The notes under the pieces were generated by a model. That model was given only the letters and a program-made list of their open reading frames with translations, made no database searches and was not told where the DNA came from. Shown here one piece after another: positions 34,391 to 45,470 of a stretch of DNA of 64,000 nucleotides. Within the stretch, counting starts at the first letter, position 1; every line of letters starts with the position of its first letter. Source of the stretch: Craterostigma plantagineum (taxonomy: Eukaryota > Streptophyta > Magnoliopsida > Lamiales > Linderniaceae). The position numbers were made by a program, and so were the translations under genes. The stretch is taken from assembly GCA_027422505.1 (NCBI GenBank), contig JAPQWV010000002.1, positions 22,142,001 to 22,206,000 of the forward strand, given 5' to 3'.

Positions 34391-35966
34391 AAGAAAAAAA
34401 AAAATTCGACCGAAATCAATTTTCGGTCGTTACAGTACTGACCGAAAATTGATTTCGGTCAGTACTGTAATGACCGAAAATCGATTTCGGTCAATATAGT
34501 ACTGACCGAAAATTGATTTCGGCCGGTACTGACCGAAAAATCGGTGATTTCGGATTTTCGGTACAGTAGTGACCGAAATCAATTTTCGGTCAGTACTAAC
34601 GACCGAAAATTACCGACGTAATCAATTTTCGGTCGAAATCAATTTTCGGTCAGTACTGTACTGACCGAAATCGATTTTCGGTCGTTACAGTACCGACCGA
34701 AATTGATTTCGGTCACTACTGTACAGACCGAAAATTGATTTCGGTCACTACTGTACCGACCGAAAATTGATTTCGGTCGAATTTTTTTTTTCTTTCGGTC
34801 GAGTTGAAATTCGAACAATGTTTTACGTTAATTTGGCTTACCAGTCGTGAAAATAGGCCCTTTCCCTTTCCTAGTCCCTGTCGGCGATCCATTGCGATTT
34901 CAGTATTTTTTTTGTTTTTCTCTGATTTTCGATATGTGATTTGAAAAGTGTTGTCTGGAGAGAGCTTTAAATAGATATTTTTATTGTTTATTATAATTTT
35001 CTCTTTTTAAATTAATTTAAAAATCATAAGGGCAAAATCGTCTTTTTCCAGCCCTTTAGGGGGCGGTAACAAGTAAAAAGGGGGGGTAAATAGTAATTCC
35101 CTTTTCGTAACCCAAGCAAAGGATGGGGTGTACGATCATGGGATCACATACCTTCGGGAAGCCTAATTTGTGAATACATCGGCCTTCTGAAGAGTGCCGA
35201 TGAAATAGACCCTTCTGCTGACGACACCTACGTTTTTCAGATCGATTGTCTACAGACGATGAAAGGGATCGATGGAAGAGAGGTTCGTAGTGCTACATAA
35301 TACTGTTTAATGTTTTCCCATTTGAACTATCAAGTTTTTCATAGCAAAATTATTATAGTTAAAGATTCTATAAAACTTTTCCTCCTTTATCTTTCGGGTT
35401 CTACCCTCTTAAAGGAACTCTCAGCTCCAACTTTCTTTTCTTTTTTTTTTTTTTATTTTGCAATTTTATGTAGAGTCGGTTGGGGAAAGTTAATCTGCCC
35501 CCTCACCTTCTGAGGGCTGTCGACGCAGAGGTTTCGAAAGACGCATTGTTCTGCATCGACGCGGGAGTCAAGGGCAACATTGCGAGATACATAAATCACA
35601 GTTGCGAGCCAAATCTATTCGTCCAATGCGTACTTTCTGATCATCACGACCCTCGCTTGGCAAGAATCGTGCTCATTGCTGCTGACAACATTCCACCATT
35701 GAAGGTATATGTCTATCTTTATGTCATTAATTGAAAATAAGATATATAAAATGCTTAGATGATATGCTACCAATTCAAGCTTTTCGCTTAAATACTTCAT
35801 ACATGACAGTGTCGATCCTTCGATGATTAGTGCATTTTTTTTGGTTCTATAGGAACTTACTTACGATTATGGCTATGAAGTGGGTAGCGTGATAGGCTTG
35901 GACGGCAAAATCCGAGTAATGCCTTGCACTTGTGGTGCGGAAACTTGTCGAAAACGACTTTATTAG

Positions 35967-36429
35967 AAGATGAAAAACTTTCGAACTAATCGATGCACAA
36001 TTGGTTTTTGAAAGCTTCATATAAATAGGCTTTTTATTTTTGCTGGAGTGAAAATCACAGCTCACCCAGAATGTTGGGATTTCACTCAATATTCTCGTTC
36101 TTCAACAAAATTTGAAGGTTTGTTTGCTTGCTAATGCTGGTTTCAATTGACAACAATCTATCAGTACCTAAATATTACGAGATTCTGAATATTTAACCTG
36201 ATCAGGAATTTAAAAAACCATAGTAGTTAGTGGCGCACGGTGCATGATGGTGCGAAGCCTCGTTGGAGCCATGATACAGTGCGCGCAACATCTATGCACG
36301 GCCCTGTTTGAATTAATAAAGATTAAAATATGTAGTACACACAACCATCAATAATAATGTCATTAAGAAGTTATGGGGGTGTTTGTTTCTGGTGATCCAA
36401 AATCACCATGATACTCGCATCACCGTAGT
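35967..36429. other. 3' flank of the KYP-like gene with a MITE-like end
   Basis: No gene. Near 36370-36430, GGGGGTGTTTGTTTCTGGTGAT is followed by CACCATGATACTC...GAGTATCATCGTGAT, a short hairpin of the style of PIF/Harbinger or hAT MITE termini. No second end or TSD was found. Confidence 0.35.
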
Positions 36430-37015
36430 GTGAGTATCATCGTGATATGCATCACGGTGTTTCTTCGATCGAAATTCATGATAACAATCATGAGATGGGA
36501 CAACTGTGTTATGAATATGATTATCCCTAGCCTCGACATTAATGGAAGGAACTGAGCTCTCCCCCTTCGAAAATACCAATGAAATAACAGTGAAGCACTC
36601 CCCACATTTCATTTTATTATTAAAGCCCTTAGCCTCGACTCTCTCGGGCAACAAAAGCAGCTCGAAACTGCCATGGCAAATCATAAAAGGGGCCACGCCA
36701 GCCACGGGGCGAAGGCGATAAAGCTGCTGCTGCTGCTCATATCTTCGAGGATTCTCACGGTAATAATCGAACATCTTACCGCTCGATACGTTGGCGTACT
36801 TATCGCGATAAGCCGCCGGACGAAGGAGGACATAATATCTTCTGTCAATAAATGGATGGTGATGGCTCAAATTTGAAGGAAAATGCCTCATTCTTCCATG
36901 TAAGGAACACCAGGCGTATAAGCTTGATCTGATCTTCTTCTAACAATATATGGTCTTAGTGGTTCTCCACATCTCTGAGCTTGAGGATAAAATCCGTGGC
37001 CCGCCTTATATTTCT
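36403..37015 (-). pseudogene. Captured EDR4-like zinc-ribbon (DUF3133) fragment, copy A
   Basis: On the minus strand the sequence reads GHGFYPQAQRCGEPLRPY, then after a 1-nt frame change HHPFIDRRYYVLLRP, YRLRPVAGVAPFMICHG, ELLLLPERV and MKCGECFTVISLVFS. The order RPVAGGAPF..C..CF.LLQLP..........CG.C is that of the DUF3133 probable zinc-ribbon of plant EDR4-like proteins, which act in disease-resistance and endocytic regulation. In this copy the second Cys of the first CXXC is Ser (ICHGSF). The homology ends near 36430 where MITE-like sequence begins. It lies downstream of, and in the same orientation as, the FAR1-type transposase, so the transposon probably captured it. Confidence 0.6.
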
Positions 37016-37465
37016 GGTGCGTTAATTCCTAGGAATGTCTATGTTTACTTCCATTTCTTATTTGAGTTTGACTATAGCAATGACATGAGTTTCTAAGGAA
37101 CCGATGTCATCAACGAAAGCAAAACTATTACTAAGAAATGTCGTGGACTTTCATTTTTGTAACATAGAGCTTATAACTTTCACCTCGACATCAGAAGATG
37201 AAAGGAAAAATAATGATTGATCCATAAAAATAATTATTGTTCAATGAAAAAAACGAGGGTTTCACCCTACTTGCCTCCACGTAAAAACAGAAACCGATCG
37301 TAAAAATGCGGAACGAAAAACGTATTGCAAATAAATCTAAACTATGGGCAACTAAACCACAGCCAGTCATCGAGGTTCACTTCACTTGTCTTATAACCTG
37401 CATTAGTATTATACATCATCAAATTATCCTCTTTACACAAGCAACAAAAAATTGTAAAATTGTGG

Positions 37466-39480
37466 TTAAATCACCATACGTAGACCCAAATTCTTCATTG
37501 TCCGTACTACCATCCTGTTATAACGGGCCTCCGTTGGCGTTGTCTGTCTGTTAACATAAAATGATGGCATCATTATAAAAAATAAAACTATAAAAAAATC
37601 ACGAATAAATAATACATACAATTCCTGCAACTTCGGACAATTGTGTTTGTCATGAGAAACACCTCGAAGGCCACATCCATTACACAATCTAGATTTTGAG
37701 ACTATTTTTTCCTTAGACTGTTTCGATCTTTTCCCACATCCTTTTGGTCGAACTCCTGCAAGATCCAAAATAATAGGGTGTCCAGCAACAAACTTTCTCT
37801 TACTCGTATATGTGCTCAAACCTCTATTGCTATTGATTTCCTTAATTTTACTATGGATGAATCCAACTGTTCCTAAAAAAACTTTGTCTCCTCACCGGTC
37901 AAAGACGACTCATCAATTATTGATGATGCTTTGAAGGATAATCTCGAGTGTCGTGTCATCAGAAACTTTTCTCGATCATTGCTGATATTTTGTTCATCCA
38001 TAGAATATTTCGCTCCAGCCTTTGCCTCTTGTGTCCACCGTTTCATTAAATACTTCTCAGAAGTTGGACATGCGTGAAGCGAAAATAAGCTAACATATGT
38101 CTACATGAAATGCCCTCGAAATCAAACTTCCAACAACTACACGATATGTGATCATTCTGTTTATCATGTGTGACCACCCTCGGTTTAGAAGCAGAACTCT
38201 GAATGTGCAGGATATTGTACCTCACCAACTCAATTTCAAAAGCGATCGTTGCACATGGTAGCTACGACTGTCGCTTAATCATGCTCAAACTCCGTCCATT
38301 TTTTTCTCGTGTAAGTCTTCGCCATTTGATACTCCATAGGCAACTGTGCCTTAATAACTAGATGCTCATTAACGTCAATATGATCAGCCAATAATTCTTT
38401 ATCTCGCTGGTTTCTAAGAGCTCTGTTGAAACGGGTGACGAAGTCCGTCAAATAATTCTTTTTCGAGACGTATTTCTTGATAAATGAATGAGCACTTTCA
38501 GATCTTTGGCTAGTAGACATGCTAGCTGAGAACACACGATTAAAATATGCGGGAACCAACTTCGCTCGCAAATCATACATCATCGACAACCACTCACTAG
38601 CTTCCAGGTTGCTTACCGTGATAACATCTTCCCAGGATTTTTCTAGCTCAGCTGGTGTCGTTGAATTAACAATGACATTCTTGATCGTTCGATAATGATC
38701 ACGAAAACTCATTGATCCATATCAAGAAAATTGTTCAGTATATGCCACATACGATATCGGTATACCGATTTGGGAATAACATGCGCAATGGCTTTGGGCA
38801 AAGCTGAATCTTTGTCAGTAATGATAATATTTGGCGCTTCCTTCCCCATCGATTTTCGAAGTTGTTGAGCGACCAAATGAAAGACTCTGTTTTCTCGTCA
38901 CTAAGAAAGCCACAACCAAAAACAGTAGTTTGGTGATGATGATTAACGCCTACGAAAGGGGCAAAAATATCCCCTACTTGTTGGTATTGTAGTTCGTATC
39001 GAACACAACGACATTGCCAAACACGTTATATGCCATCCTAGACATAGGATCCGCCCAAAAACACCTGATCAACCTTTTTTCTGAGTCCGTCTCATATACG
39101 AAGAAAAATGCTGAATTCTTTTCTTTTTCGGATTCGAAAAACTCAATTAATTGTTTTGCATCGATACCCTTCTAAGAATCCTTTAGCCCTTTCTCAAAGT
39201 TTCTAATATCTCTTTCTGTACACCCAATATGCGCAGGTCCTCCGTACTCCATCTCTAACAAACACATCTGTTGACAAGTTGGCACGTTCGCTTCAGTAAA
39301 TTGTTGAGTCAATGCCCTCTCGCTGCTGAAATATTCCGATGTGACCGTAACAAATGTACCTTTGAAGGCGTCGAGAGAGGATGACTATGACTCTCTGTTA
39401 AAGTACTAGTTCCCAAGAAGCGCCACTTTGTGCCTTAACAATTGATATTCTTGCCATACAACCAATTCTAACTAAACCAC
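37466..39480 (-). pseudogene. FAR1-type Mutator-like transposase, copy A
   Basis: Reading leftward from 39480: a FAR1-type DNA-binding part (close to the right arm MARISIVKAQSGASWVV, ESHNHHLS); a DDE transposase region badly broken by stops and shifts (VVFDTNYNTN, IIITDKDSALPKAIAHVIP, 38750-39060); a well-preserved middle (FRDHYRTIKNVIVNSTTPAE, STSQRSESAHSFIKKYV, 38275-38712); a SWIM zinc finger (CSCWKFDFEGISCRHML, 38080-38140); and a C-terminal Cys-rich tail (KSRLCNGCGLRG, 37640-37700). The intact protein excises the element. FAR1/FHY3 light-signalling factors descend from this family, but the transposon context and the inverted second copy argue for a transposase. Inactive. Confidence 0.85.
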
Positions 39481-39938
39481 GAGATCTACCTCAATAGATG
39501 TGGTTTAGTTAGAACTGGTTGTATGGCAAGAATTTCAATTGTTAAGGCACAAAGTGGCGCTTCTTGGGTAGTTAGTACTTTAACAGAGAGTCATAATCAT
39601 CATCTCTCGATGCCTTTAAAAGTACATTTGTTACGGTCACATCAAAATATTTCAGCAGCGAAGTGGGCTTTGACTCAACAATTTGCAAAAGCGAACGTGC
39701 CAACTTGTCAACGATGCATTTGTTAGAGATAGAGTATGGAGGACCTGCGCACATTGGGTGTACAGAAAGAGATATTAGAAACTACGAGAAAGGCTAAAGG
39801 ATTCTGAGAAGGGTATCGATGCAAAATAATTAATTGAGTTTTTCGAATCCGAAAAAGAAAACAATTCAGCATTTTTCTTTGAATATGTGACGGACTCAGA
39901 AAAAAGGTTGATCAGTTGTTTTGGGGTGGATCATATGT
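39046..39938. repeat. Near-perfect palindrome: two FAR1 5' ends head to head
   Basis: The left arm is 39046-39480 and the right arm 39500-39938, about 93% identical by eye, with a 19-bp spacer (39481-39499). The two Mutator-like elements meet here in opposite directions. Confidence 0.9.
39500..39938 (+). pseudogene. FAR1-type transposase N-terminus, copy B
   Basis: The plus-strand arm encodes MARISIVKAQSGASWVVSTL, ESHNHHLSMPLKVHLL and RSHQNIS, the pattern of the FAR1 DNA-binding domain (Trp and the HNH of the WRKY-GCM1-like fold). A stop lies at about 39723-39725. Similarity to copy A ends at 39938, where truncated Sirevirus sequence begins. The rest of copy B resumes at 44436. Confidence 0.8.
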
Positions 39939-39998
39939 CGGAGACCTTCGACGTAGTTATGGCGGAAACCTTCGACGGGTATCATACTGAGAAGGGTA

Positions 39999-40340
39999 TC
40001 ATACTATGCTGAACAAGTTATGGTGGAGACCTTCAACGTAAGAGACATTCTTTATCGTCAGATTTTCCAGAATGATATCCCCAAATCCTAGAATGGGGGC
40101 TGAGTCGTTGTTCCCAAATCCGACCTTTCCACTTGGTCGGTCTTGGTAGTTGCTCAGCAACTCTTGATTTCCCGTCATATGTGTGGAGCAACCCGAATCG
40201 AGGTACCACATATGATGGATATGCAAAAACAAATTAGAGAGCTTTTGGTACCCAGTTGTAAATGGGTCCTCGCTAACAGATTTAGAGGTGGGTTCAGATA
40301 TGGTTCCTAAGTTATCGGTAGTTGGAGCTTTAGCGACCAA
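39999..40340 (-). pseudogene. Sirevirus element 2 protease region
   Basis: Contains WYLDSGCSTHMTGNQELLSN (about 40140-40215), the aspartic-protease motif with its catalytic DSG intact, followed by KVGFGNNDSAPILGFG. Homology breaks off at the truncated end. It follows a basic linker (PSKAFVR / VQPQWVPKSPP-type) at 40307-40627. Confidence 0.8.
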
Positions 40341-43059
40341 GCCATCAAAGAAGTTGATTTGGGTGTGCCCTTTGTAGACGACTTGGCCTTTATAGCTTTC
40401 ATGTTTTTAGGCGGGGATTTCGGAACCCATTGAGGTTGAACCTTAAAGGGAAGATTAATTTCAGCGCGGACAAATGCTTTAGGAGGCTTGAGCGTGAGGA
40501 TCTTTTCATTGGATAGTCTCCTAAGGTGCTTGGGGGATTCGATCTTAACGGGATACCTTAGGTGAGAACAAGCATGAATAGCGCCATATGATTTCTTTAT
40601 GGCTGGATCTTGTTTCCTACGGGGCATCCTAGAGGCATTTGTCTTAGAATGATCATTTTTTATTGTTGAAGTAGAGCCTATTTCGAAAATTAGTGCTTCT
40701 AAATGTGGTAGGTTTTAAGGAGCAAGTAGAAGCAATTGTTTTGAGAGTGGGAACAGCTCTTTATTTCTACGAGTGTCTTTTATTTGTACAGAATGAGATA
40801 TATTCTTATAAGCATTCAAATCTACGGGCTCCTTCTCTATTTTTAAACTAGACACTTCCGCCTTTGACTCTAAAGCTGGCCCTACGCTCCCTGTAGATGT
40901 AAGTGAAACAGAATTAGATTTAGAGTTTTTCAAAATATTATTTTTAGGTTTTTGAAGTGTTGAAGGCGCTTTTTCTTTCTTCACGCTTTTTAGAATAATC
41001 TCATCAGTTGAGGGAGTAGCGTGAGAAATAGCTTGTGAGATGGAGGAACCTTTGAGAGTTTCCATCTCCGTTAGGAACAATTTCTTTTCAGCTTCAAAAT
41101 TCTCTCTTTCTTTCTCTAGTAAGGCTCGTGACTCTTCTATTTTCCTGACTATAGGAGGGATGTAGAGAGAATTTTCAGAATTATGAGTTTGTACTTCCTC
41201 ATTGGCAGAGTGATCTTCAAGAAAATTAACTGATCCAAGGCTCCAGCCCTTGGGAGATTCCCAAGTTTTGTCGCGTTGATTCAGTTGGATGTAGGAGAAG
41301 GGGATTTCGGCTTAAGGTTTGGCTTGTCTCTTAGCTTCTTCTTCGTCATAGGTTACTTTTGCGTTAGTAAAATGCATAAGAGAGGTTAGTCCGAGACCCA
41401 TGTACTTGGTATCGTAGAGTTGTTTGCAATTAAATTCTTCAAGTTACGTGGGTTCTCAAAGCCTAAGCCATACTTATAATCATAAAGTTCTAAGTCCTTG
41501 GGCTGATTCAAAAATATAGTTTGTTCAGAATGTCCCTTTCTCACTATAAGATCCTCTAATTTCTTAATCTTGTTGTATAGCTTCTTACGCTCGGCGTCTA
41601 AGGTAGCATAATTATTTAGAGCAGTGCTCTTTTCGGCTTGACAGGTGTCTAGACTCTTCCTTCATTCACTAATCTTAAAATTGGATTTTTCTAGTTCAGC
41701 TTCTAGGCTAGTGATTCTTTGCACTGCTGATTCAAGTCTACATTAATGACACTCTTCTCATCTAAGTTACTTAGTAGACATTTAAGGTTATTGTCCAACC
41801 TGTCTTCCAGTTCCTTTACTACCGAACCATGCTTTTCTAATGACATATGCTTAGTCTCATACGATTGGAGTCTCTTAGTTAGTTCATCTATTCTGAGATT
41901 AGAACTCCTTACGCTTTCTTCGAGACTGGCTATAGATTCAGCCAGTGGTCCTGTTCCGCGATTAGGGCTACTCCAGCTTCCTTTTGTTTGATTAGTGAAG
42001 CTTCCTAGAGTAGTAGTTAGCATCCTTCTTCTTTGGAAGGGTGCATTCCCTAGCAAAGTGACATGTTTTTCCCCAATTAAAACATTTTAGTGTGTCTTTG
42101 GGTGTTGTGGCTTCTGAGGTTTCAGTTGGCTTCTCCTTATTCTTCGAGCTAGTAGTTCGAAGTCTGTTAGTAGTGGATGACGACTTCTTCTTGAAGTATT
42201 TCTTCGTCATCATTTTAGCAACTAAAGCCAGCTGTTTCCCAAATTCTTTGATCTCAGAGGAAGTTCTGAATCAGATGTGTCTTCATCCTCTGAGGAGCTA
42301 GGGAGCTTGACATGCTTTTCCTTGCGTGAGCGGGAGCTCTGAAATTAGAGCTATGGAGTCCTCGGCTTGTTTATCCTTTTGCTCTTTTTGTAACTCGCCT
42401 ATGTCTTCTCCATGCTGTGCTATCAAAAACAGCGTGAATATCCATCTCATATAATTCCTTATTTTGTCAGAGTTGAGTAGAGATCTTCTTCCAATCGGTG
42501 GGCAGTGCTGACAGAAACCGAATGTTCATCTCCATATTTGTTTTTTTGATGTCAATTTTTCTCATTTTGTTGAGAAGAGTGGGGTACCGCTGATAACGAT
42601 CATGCAAGTTTTCCTCAGTTTTAGCCTTGAAGGAGTCATACGCTGTGAGTATGTTAGCCTTCTTAGCTTTAGCGCCGACTTCGGTTCTTTGCATCATCCG
42701 CTCCAGTTCATCCCACATCCCTTTAGCCGTTGGGATGCTATCGATTTGTCTATAGATATCATTGGGGATGCCCTGCATCAGCGTGTTCTTAGCTATCAGA
42801 TCTGCCCTTGCTCTTCTTTTCTCAGCTTCGTCGTATTCACTAGGTAATTTTACCGCCTAGTGGGTTCGATTGGAGGATTATTCGAGCTATCACCTTCCTG
42901 ATTTATATAGAATATTTCTGGTCCTTCATGAAGTGATTTAGTAGATCTTCAGCCTAATCTTTAAGTTCGATGAAGTCAAGAACCGAGTTCTCCATACTGT
43001 GTATTCGCCTCTTTTGAGAATTGGAGGACATTGTCGTTTCCTAGAGCATATGCATCCAT
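40307..43059 (-). pseudogene. Sirevirus element 2 Gag, heavily degenerate
   Basis: The start is the ATG at 43059 (MDAYALGNDN), with early stops soon after. UBN2 capsid: MQGIPNDIYRQIDSIPTAKG to WKKISTQL (42467-42778). Zinc knuckle: CFNWGKTCHFAREC (about 42045-42090), in which the second Cys of CX2C has become Trp. Long coiled coil: 41703-42000 and further, then a Ser/Lys-rich segment (40715-41080) and a basic linker to 40307. Frames change at least six times. Intact Gag forms the virus-like particle and packages RNA. Confidence 0.85.
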
Positions 43060-44085
43060 ATCTTTTTTCTTCTAGAGTTGAAGGATCTCCGTTTGTTGTT
43101 TTGTTAATTTGGACTGATGTTACGTGCTTCACAAGTAGCAAATTAGTTAGTAGCCTTTGATCGAGAATAATTGTGTCGAAATAAAATGTATTGGTTACTG
43201 TTCTCGTGCGAGAAAGTCTTGGTCAGCGAAAAATTTACGAGCGGAAAAAATGTTCGAAATCTTTCGCTCGAGAAATATCTCTTAATCGTGAATTTATTTC
43301 GATCGCAAAGAAACAATATGTTTAGTAAGTTTCTCGCTAAGTCAAAATAAATTCGTTGACTGGAAAAGTTTCCTCGGACGCAAATGATTTTCGCTTAGTC
43401 AAACTTAGAAAGGCTGACCGAAAATGTTTTTCAACGGAAAGTTTTGCGCGCGCAAAGGTCAAAATTAGTCTTCGTCCAAAAAGATTTCCGCTTAGTAATG
43501 CTCGTGAAAATTTTCTGCTAAAGTCGTTCTTGATAAAGACGACTTTAAGTCTGACTTTGTATTCTGATCGAGAAAATTCTCGCGCAGAGTTTTTCGAACG
43601 AGAAATTAACCTGATCGAAGAACCTGGCGAGAAAAATTAAGATGATAAAAAACACAGAATACAATGAACAGTTATTCAAGCAAAAACGATGAATTAAACT
43701 GTGAAATTACAGGTAATTGCTCGTAATCAGATGATGAATACGTACGAACACACAATTAAACACATTAGAAAGCAAAACATGTCGATTTTGATCAAAATCA
43801 GAATGTGTTCTAAATCGTACTTCGCGTGAACAGTAAACCCTCAAATCTGATCGATTATGCTCGTTGAAGTTCAAACAGCTACGAATCTAATCGCAATCAA
43901 TTTGTATCACTAAAACGAGCACAGAAATATCAATTTCAAACCAATTAAGCAAAGAATTGGGCTATTAGATCGAAATTGAAATTCCCGCCAAACTGTTCTT
44001 CGATGGAACAGTAACCGAACTCAAATTTAGATCCAATTCTAACAATTTTCGCTTCAAAACAGAACGAATCTGCTCTGAAACCAAT
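43060..44085 (-). other. Leader of Sirevirus element 2 with primer site
   Basis: Non-coding. The words CGAGAAA, TTTTCGC and GATCGAGAA recur at 43200-43640 as in the other leaders. The primer site next to the LTR (44071-44082) reads TGGTTTCAGAGC on the minus strand, one base off TGGTATCAGAGC. Confidence 0.7.
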
Positions 44086-44435
44086 TGTTAGGTCCTAATT
44101 TATCAACTCTATGATCCTAGACTCAAATTCTTAGGCAATCGATTAGAATTGTAGAGATTAAGATGTCGATCGAAAACCTTCGTTGAGAGCTCGAGAGAGA
44201 ATTTTGCTTAGAGTGAGAAGATTTCTTGTGTTTCTCTCTAGAAATCAAATTGCAAGCCGTTTGGATCAATTTCTAAAATCTTCATTCTAAGCACGATGTT
44301 TGTACATCTATTTATACCAAACATACTTGGTATAAATAACAAACTAAGTCCTAAATTAAGGACAAATACAATAAAAGCCTCTATTTACAAGGACAACTAA
44401 TAAAATCAAAGCACAACTAAAACTGATATTCTACA
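44086..44435 (-). repeat. 5' LTR of Sirevirus element 2
   Basis: 350 bp. On the minus strand it begins TGTAGAATATC and ends GGACCTAACA. A palindromic TATA region (TTGGTATAAATA-type) lies near 44330. Its 3' LTR partner has been lost. Confidence 0.9.
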
Positions 44436-45470
44436 TGATCATATTGTCGTTAATGAGCATCTAGTTATTAAGGCACAGTTGCCTGAGTATCAAATGGCGA
44501 AGATTTACACGAGAAACAATTGGAAGGAGTTTGAGCATGAATTAAGTGACAGTTATAGCTACCATGTGCAACAATCGTGTTTTGAAATTGAGTTGGTGAG
44601 GTACAATATTCTGCACATTCAGAGTTCAGCTTCTAAACCGAGGGTGGTCACACATGATAAACAGAATGATCACATATCGTGTAGTTATTGGAAGTTTGAT
44701 TTCGAGGGCATTCCATGTAGACATATGTTAGCTTATTTTCGCTTCACGCATGTGTTCCAACTGCCTGAGAAGTATATAATGAAACAGTGGACACAAGAGG
44801 CAAAGGTTGGAGCGAAATATTCTATGGATGAAGAAAATATCAGCAATGATCGAGAAAAGTTTCTGATGACACGACACTCGAGATTATCCTTCAAAGCATC
44901 ATCAATAATTGATGAGTCGTCTTTGACCGGTGAGGGGACAGTTTTTTTAGGATCAGTTGGATTCATCCATAGTAAAATTAAGGAAATCAATAGCAATAGA
45001 GGTTTGAGCACAAATACGAGTAAGTTTGTTGCTGGAGACCCTATTATTTTGGATCCTGCAGGAGTTCGACCAAAAGGATGTGGGAAAAGATCAAAACAGT
45101 CTAAGGAAAAAATAGTCTCAAAATCTAGATTGTGTAATGGATGTGGCCCTCGAGGTGTTTCTCATGACAAACATAATTGTCCGAGGTTCCAGGAATTGTA
45201 TGTATTATTTATTCGTGATTTTTTTATAGTTTTATTTTTTATAATGATGCCATCATTTGTTGTTAACAGACAGACAACGCCAACGGAGGCCCGTTATAAC
45301 AGGATGGTAGTACGGACAATGAAGAATTTGGGTCTACGTATGGTGATTTAACCACAATTTTACAATTTTTTGTTGCTTGTGTAAAGAGGATAATTTGATG
45401 ATGTATAATACTAATGCAGGTTATAAGACAAGTGGAGTGAACCTCGATGACTGACTGTGGTTTAGTTTTC
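44436..45470 (+). pseudogene. FAR1-type transposase C-terminus, copy B, first unit
   Basis: Starts inside the transposase (HIVVNEHLVIKAQLP) directly at the Sirevirus LTR edge. It continues through RYNILHIQSSASKPRV, the SWIM finger (CSYWKFDFEGIPCRHML; CSC is CSY here, so one zinc ligand is lost) and the C-terminal Cys-rich KSRLCNGCGPRG. A 290-codon frame is open from 44479 to 45351, the best preserved part of this family in the window. Confidence 0.85.

Larger units (their letters stand above)
33238..35101. mobile_element. Mutator-like foldback element inside a SET-domain exon
   Basis: Inserted a few codons into exon 13 of the KYP-like gene, with the 9-bp TSD TTTTCGTAA on both sides (33229-33237 and 35102-35110). 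Termini are long inverted repeats: left TGAATTGCTATTCACC..., right (read inward) GGGAATTACTATTTACC..., both continuing through CCCCCTAAAGGGCTG and ACGATTTTGCCCTTATGAT. The inverted similarity continues inward through GACCGAAAATTGATTTCGGTC arrays (33415-33680 and 34405-34800) and an AT minisatellite, so most of the 1.86 kb could fold as one hairpin. TSD length and long TIRs indicate a non-autonomous Mutator-like element. The centre (33967-34263) has a small two-exon coding remnant. Confidence 0.9.
24180..35966 (+). pseudogene. SUVH4: SUVH4/KRYPTONITE-like histone H3K9 methyltransferase, disrupted
   Basis: The intact enzyme is nuclear; it reads methylated DNA with its SRA domain and writes H3K9me2 to recruit CMT3. 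Exons read by eye: 24180-24506, 24813-24862, 25149-25191, 25419-~25473, 25880-25995, 26437-26613, 26838-26936, 27006-27104, 32087-32133, 32211-32299, 32667-32829, 32930-33025, 33227-35282 (interrupted), 35474-35704, 35853-35966. The SRA domain spans exons 5-8 (GIDVGHQFFSRAEM, YTGQGGCNL, YTYDGLYK). Pre-SET cysteines lie in 32667-33025 (CDCIGECKDPKSCACAK, CGPSCGCGQKC). SET motifs are GWGVRSW and NHSCEPNLF. Post-SET is CTCGAETC, and the protein ends CRKRLY. Having many introns favours SUVH4 over the mostly intronless other SUVH genes. Damage: in-frame TGA in exon 2 (24849-24851), no good donor after exon 4, a Copia element in the intron after exon 8, and a Mutator-like element in the SET exon. 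Introns 3 and 6 would need GC donors (GAG|GCATGT, AAG|GCATGA). SUVH5/6 is the alternative family. Confidence 0.9.
39940..44435 (-). mobile_element. Sirevirus element 2, truncated (5' LTR, gag, start of pol)
   Basis: Minus-strand element with its 5' LTR at 44086-44435, primer site, leader, Gag and protease. Integrase, RT, ORF3 and the 3' LTR are missing. The left end at about 39940-40010 is scrambled, with GAGACCTTCGACG and GAGAAGGGTATCATACT each appearing twice. The right end is intact and abuts TGATC of the FAR1 gene, so the element had inserted into copy B before a deletion removed its 3' half and the middle of copy B. Confidence 0.85.

Noticed and set aside
44479..45351. FAR1/FHY3 light-signalling transcription factor
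   Set aside because: Only the C-terminal half, next to an inverted second copy and tandem duplicate in transposon DNA; a Mutator-like transposase explains it better.
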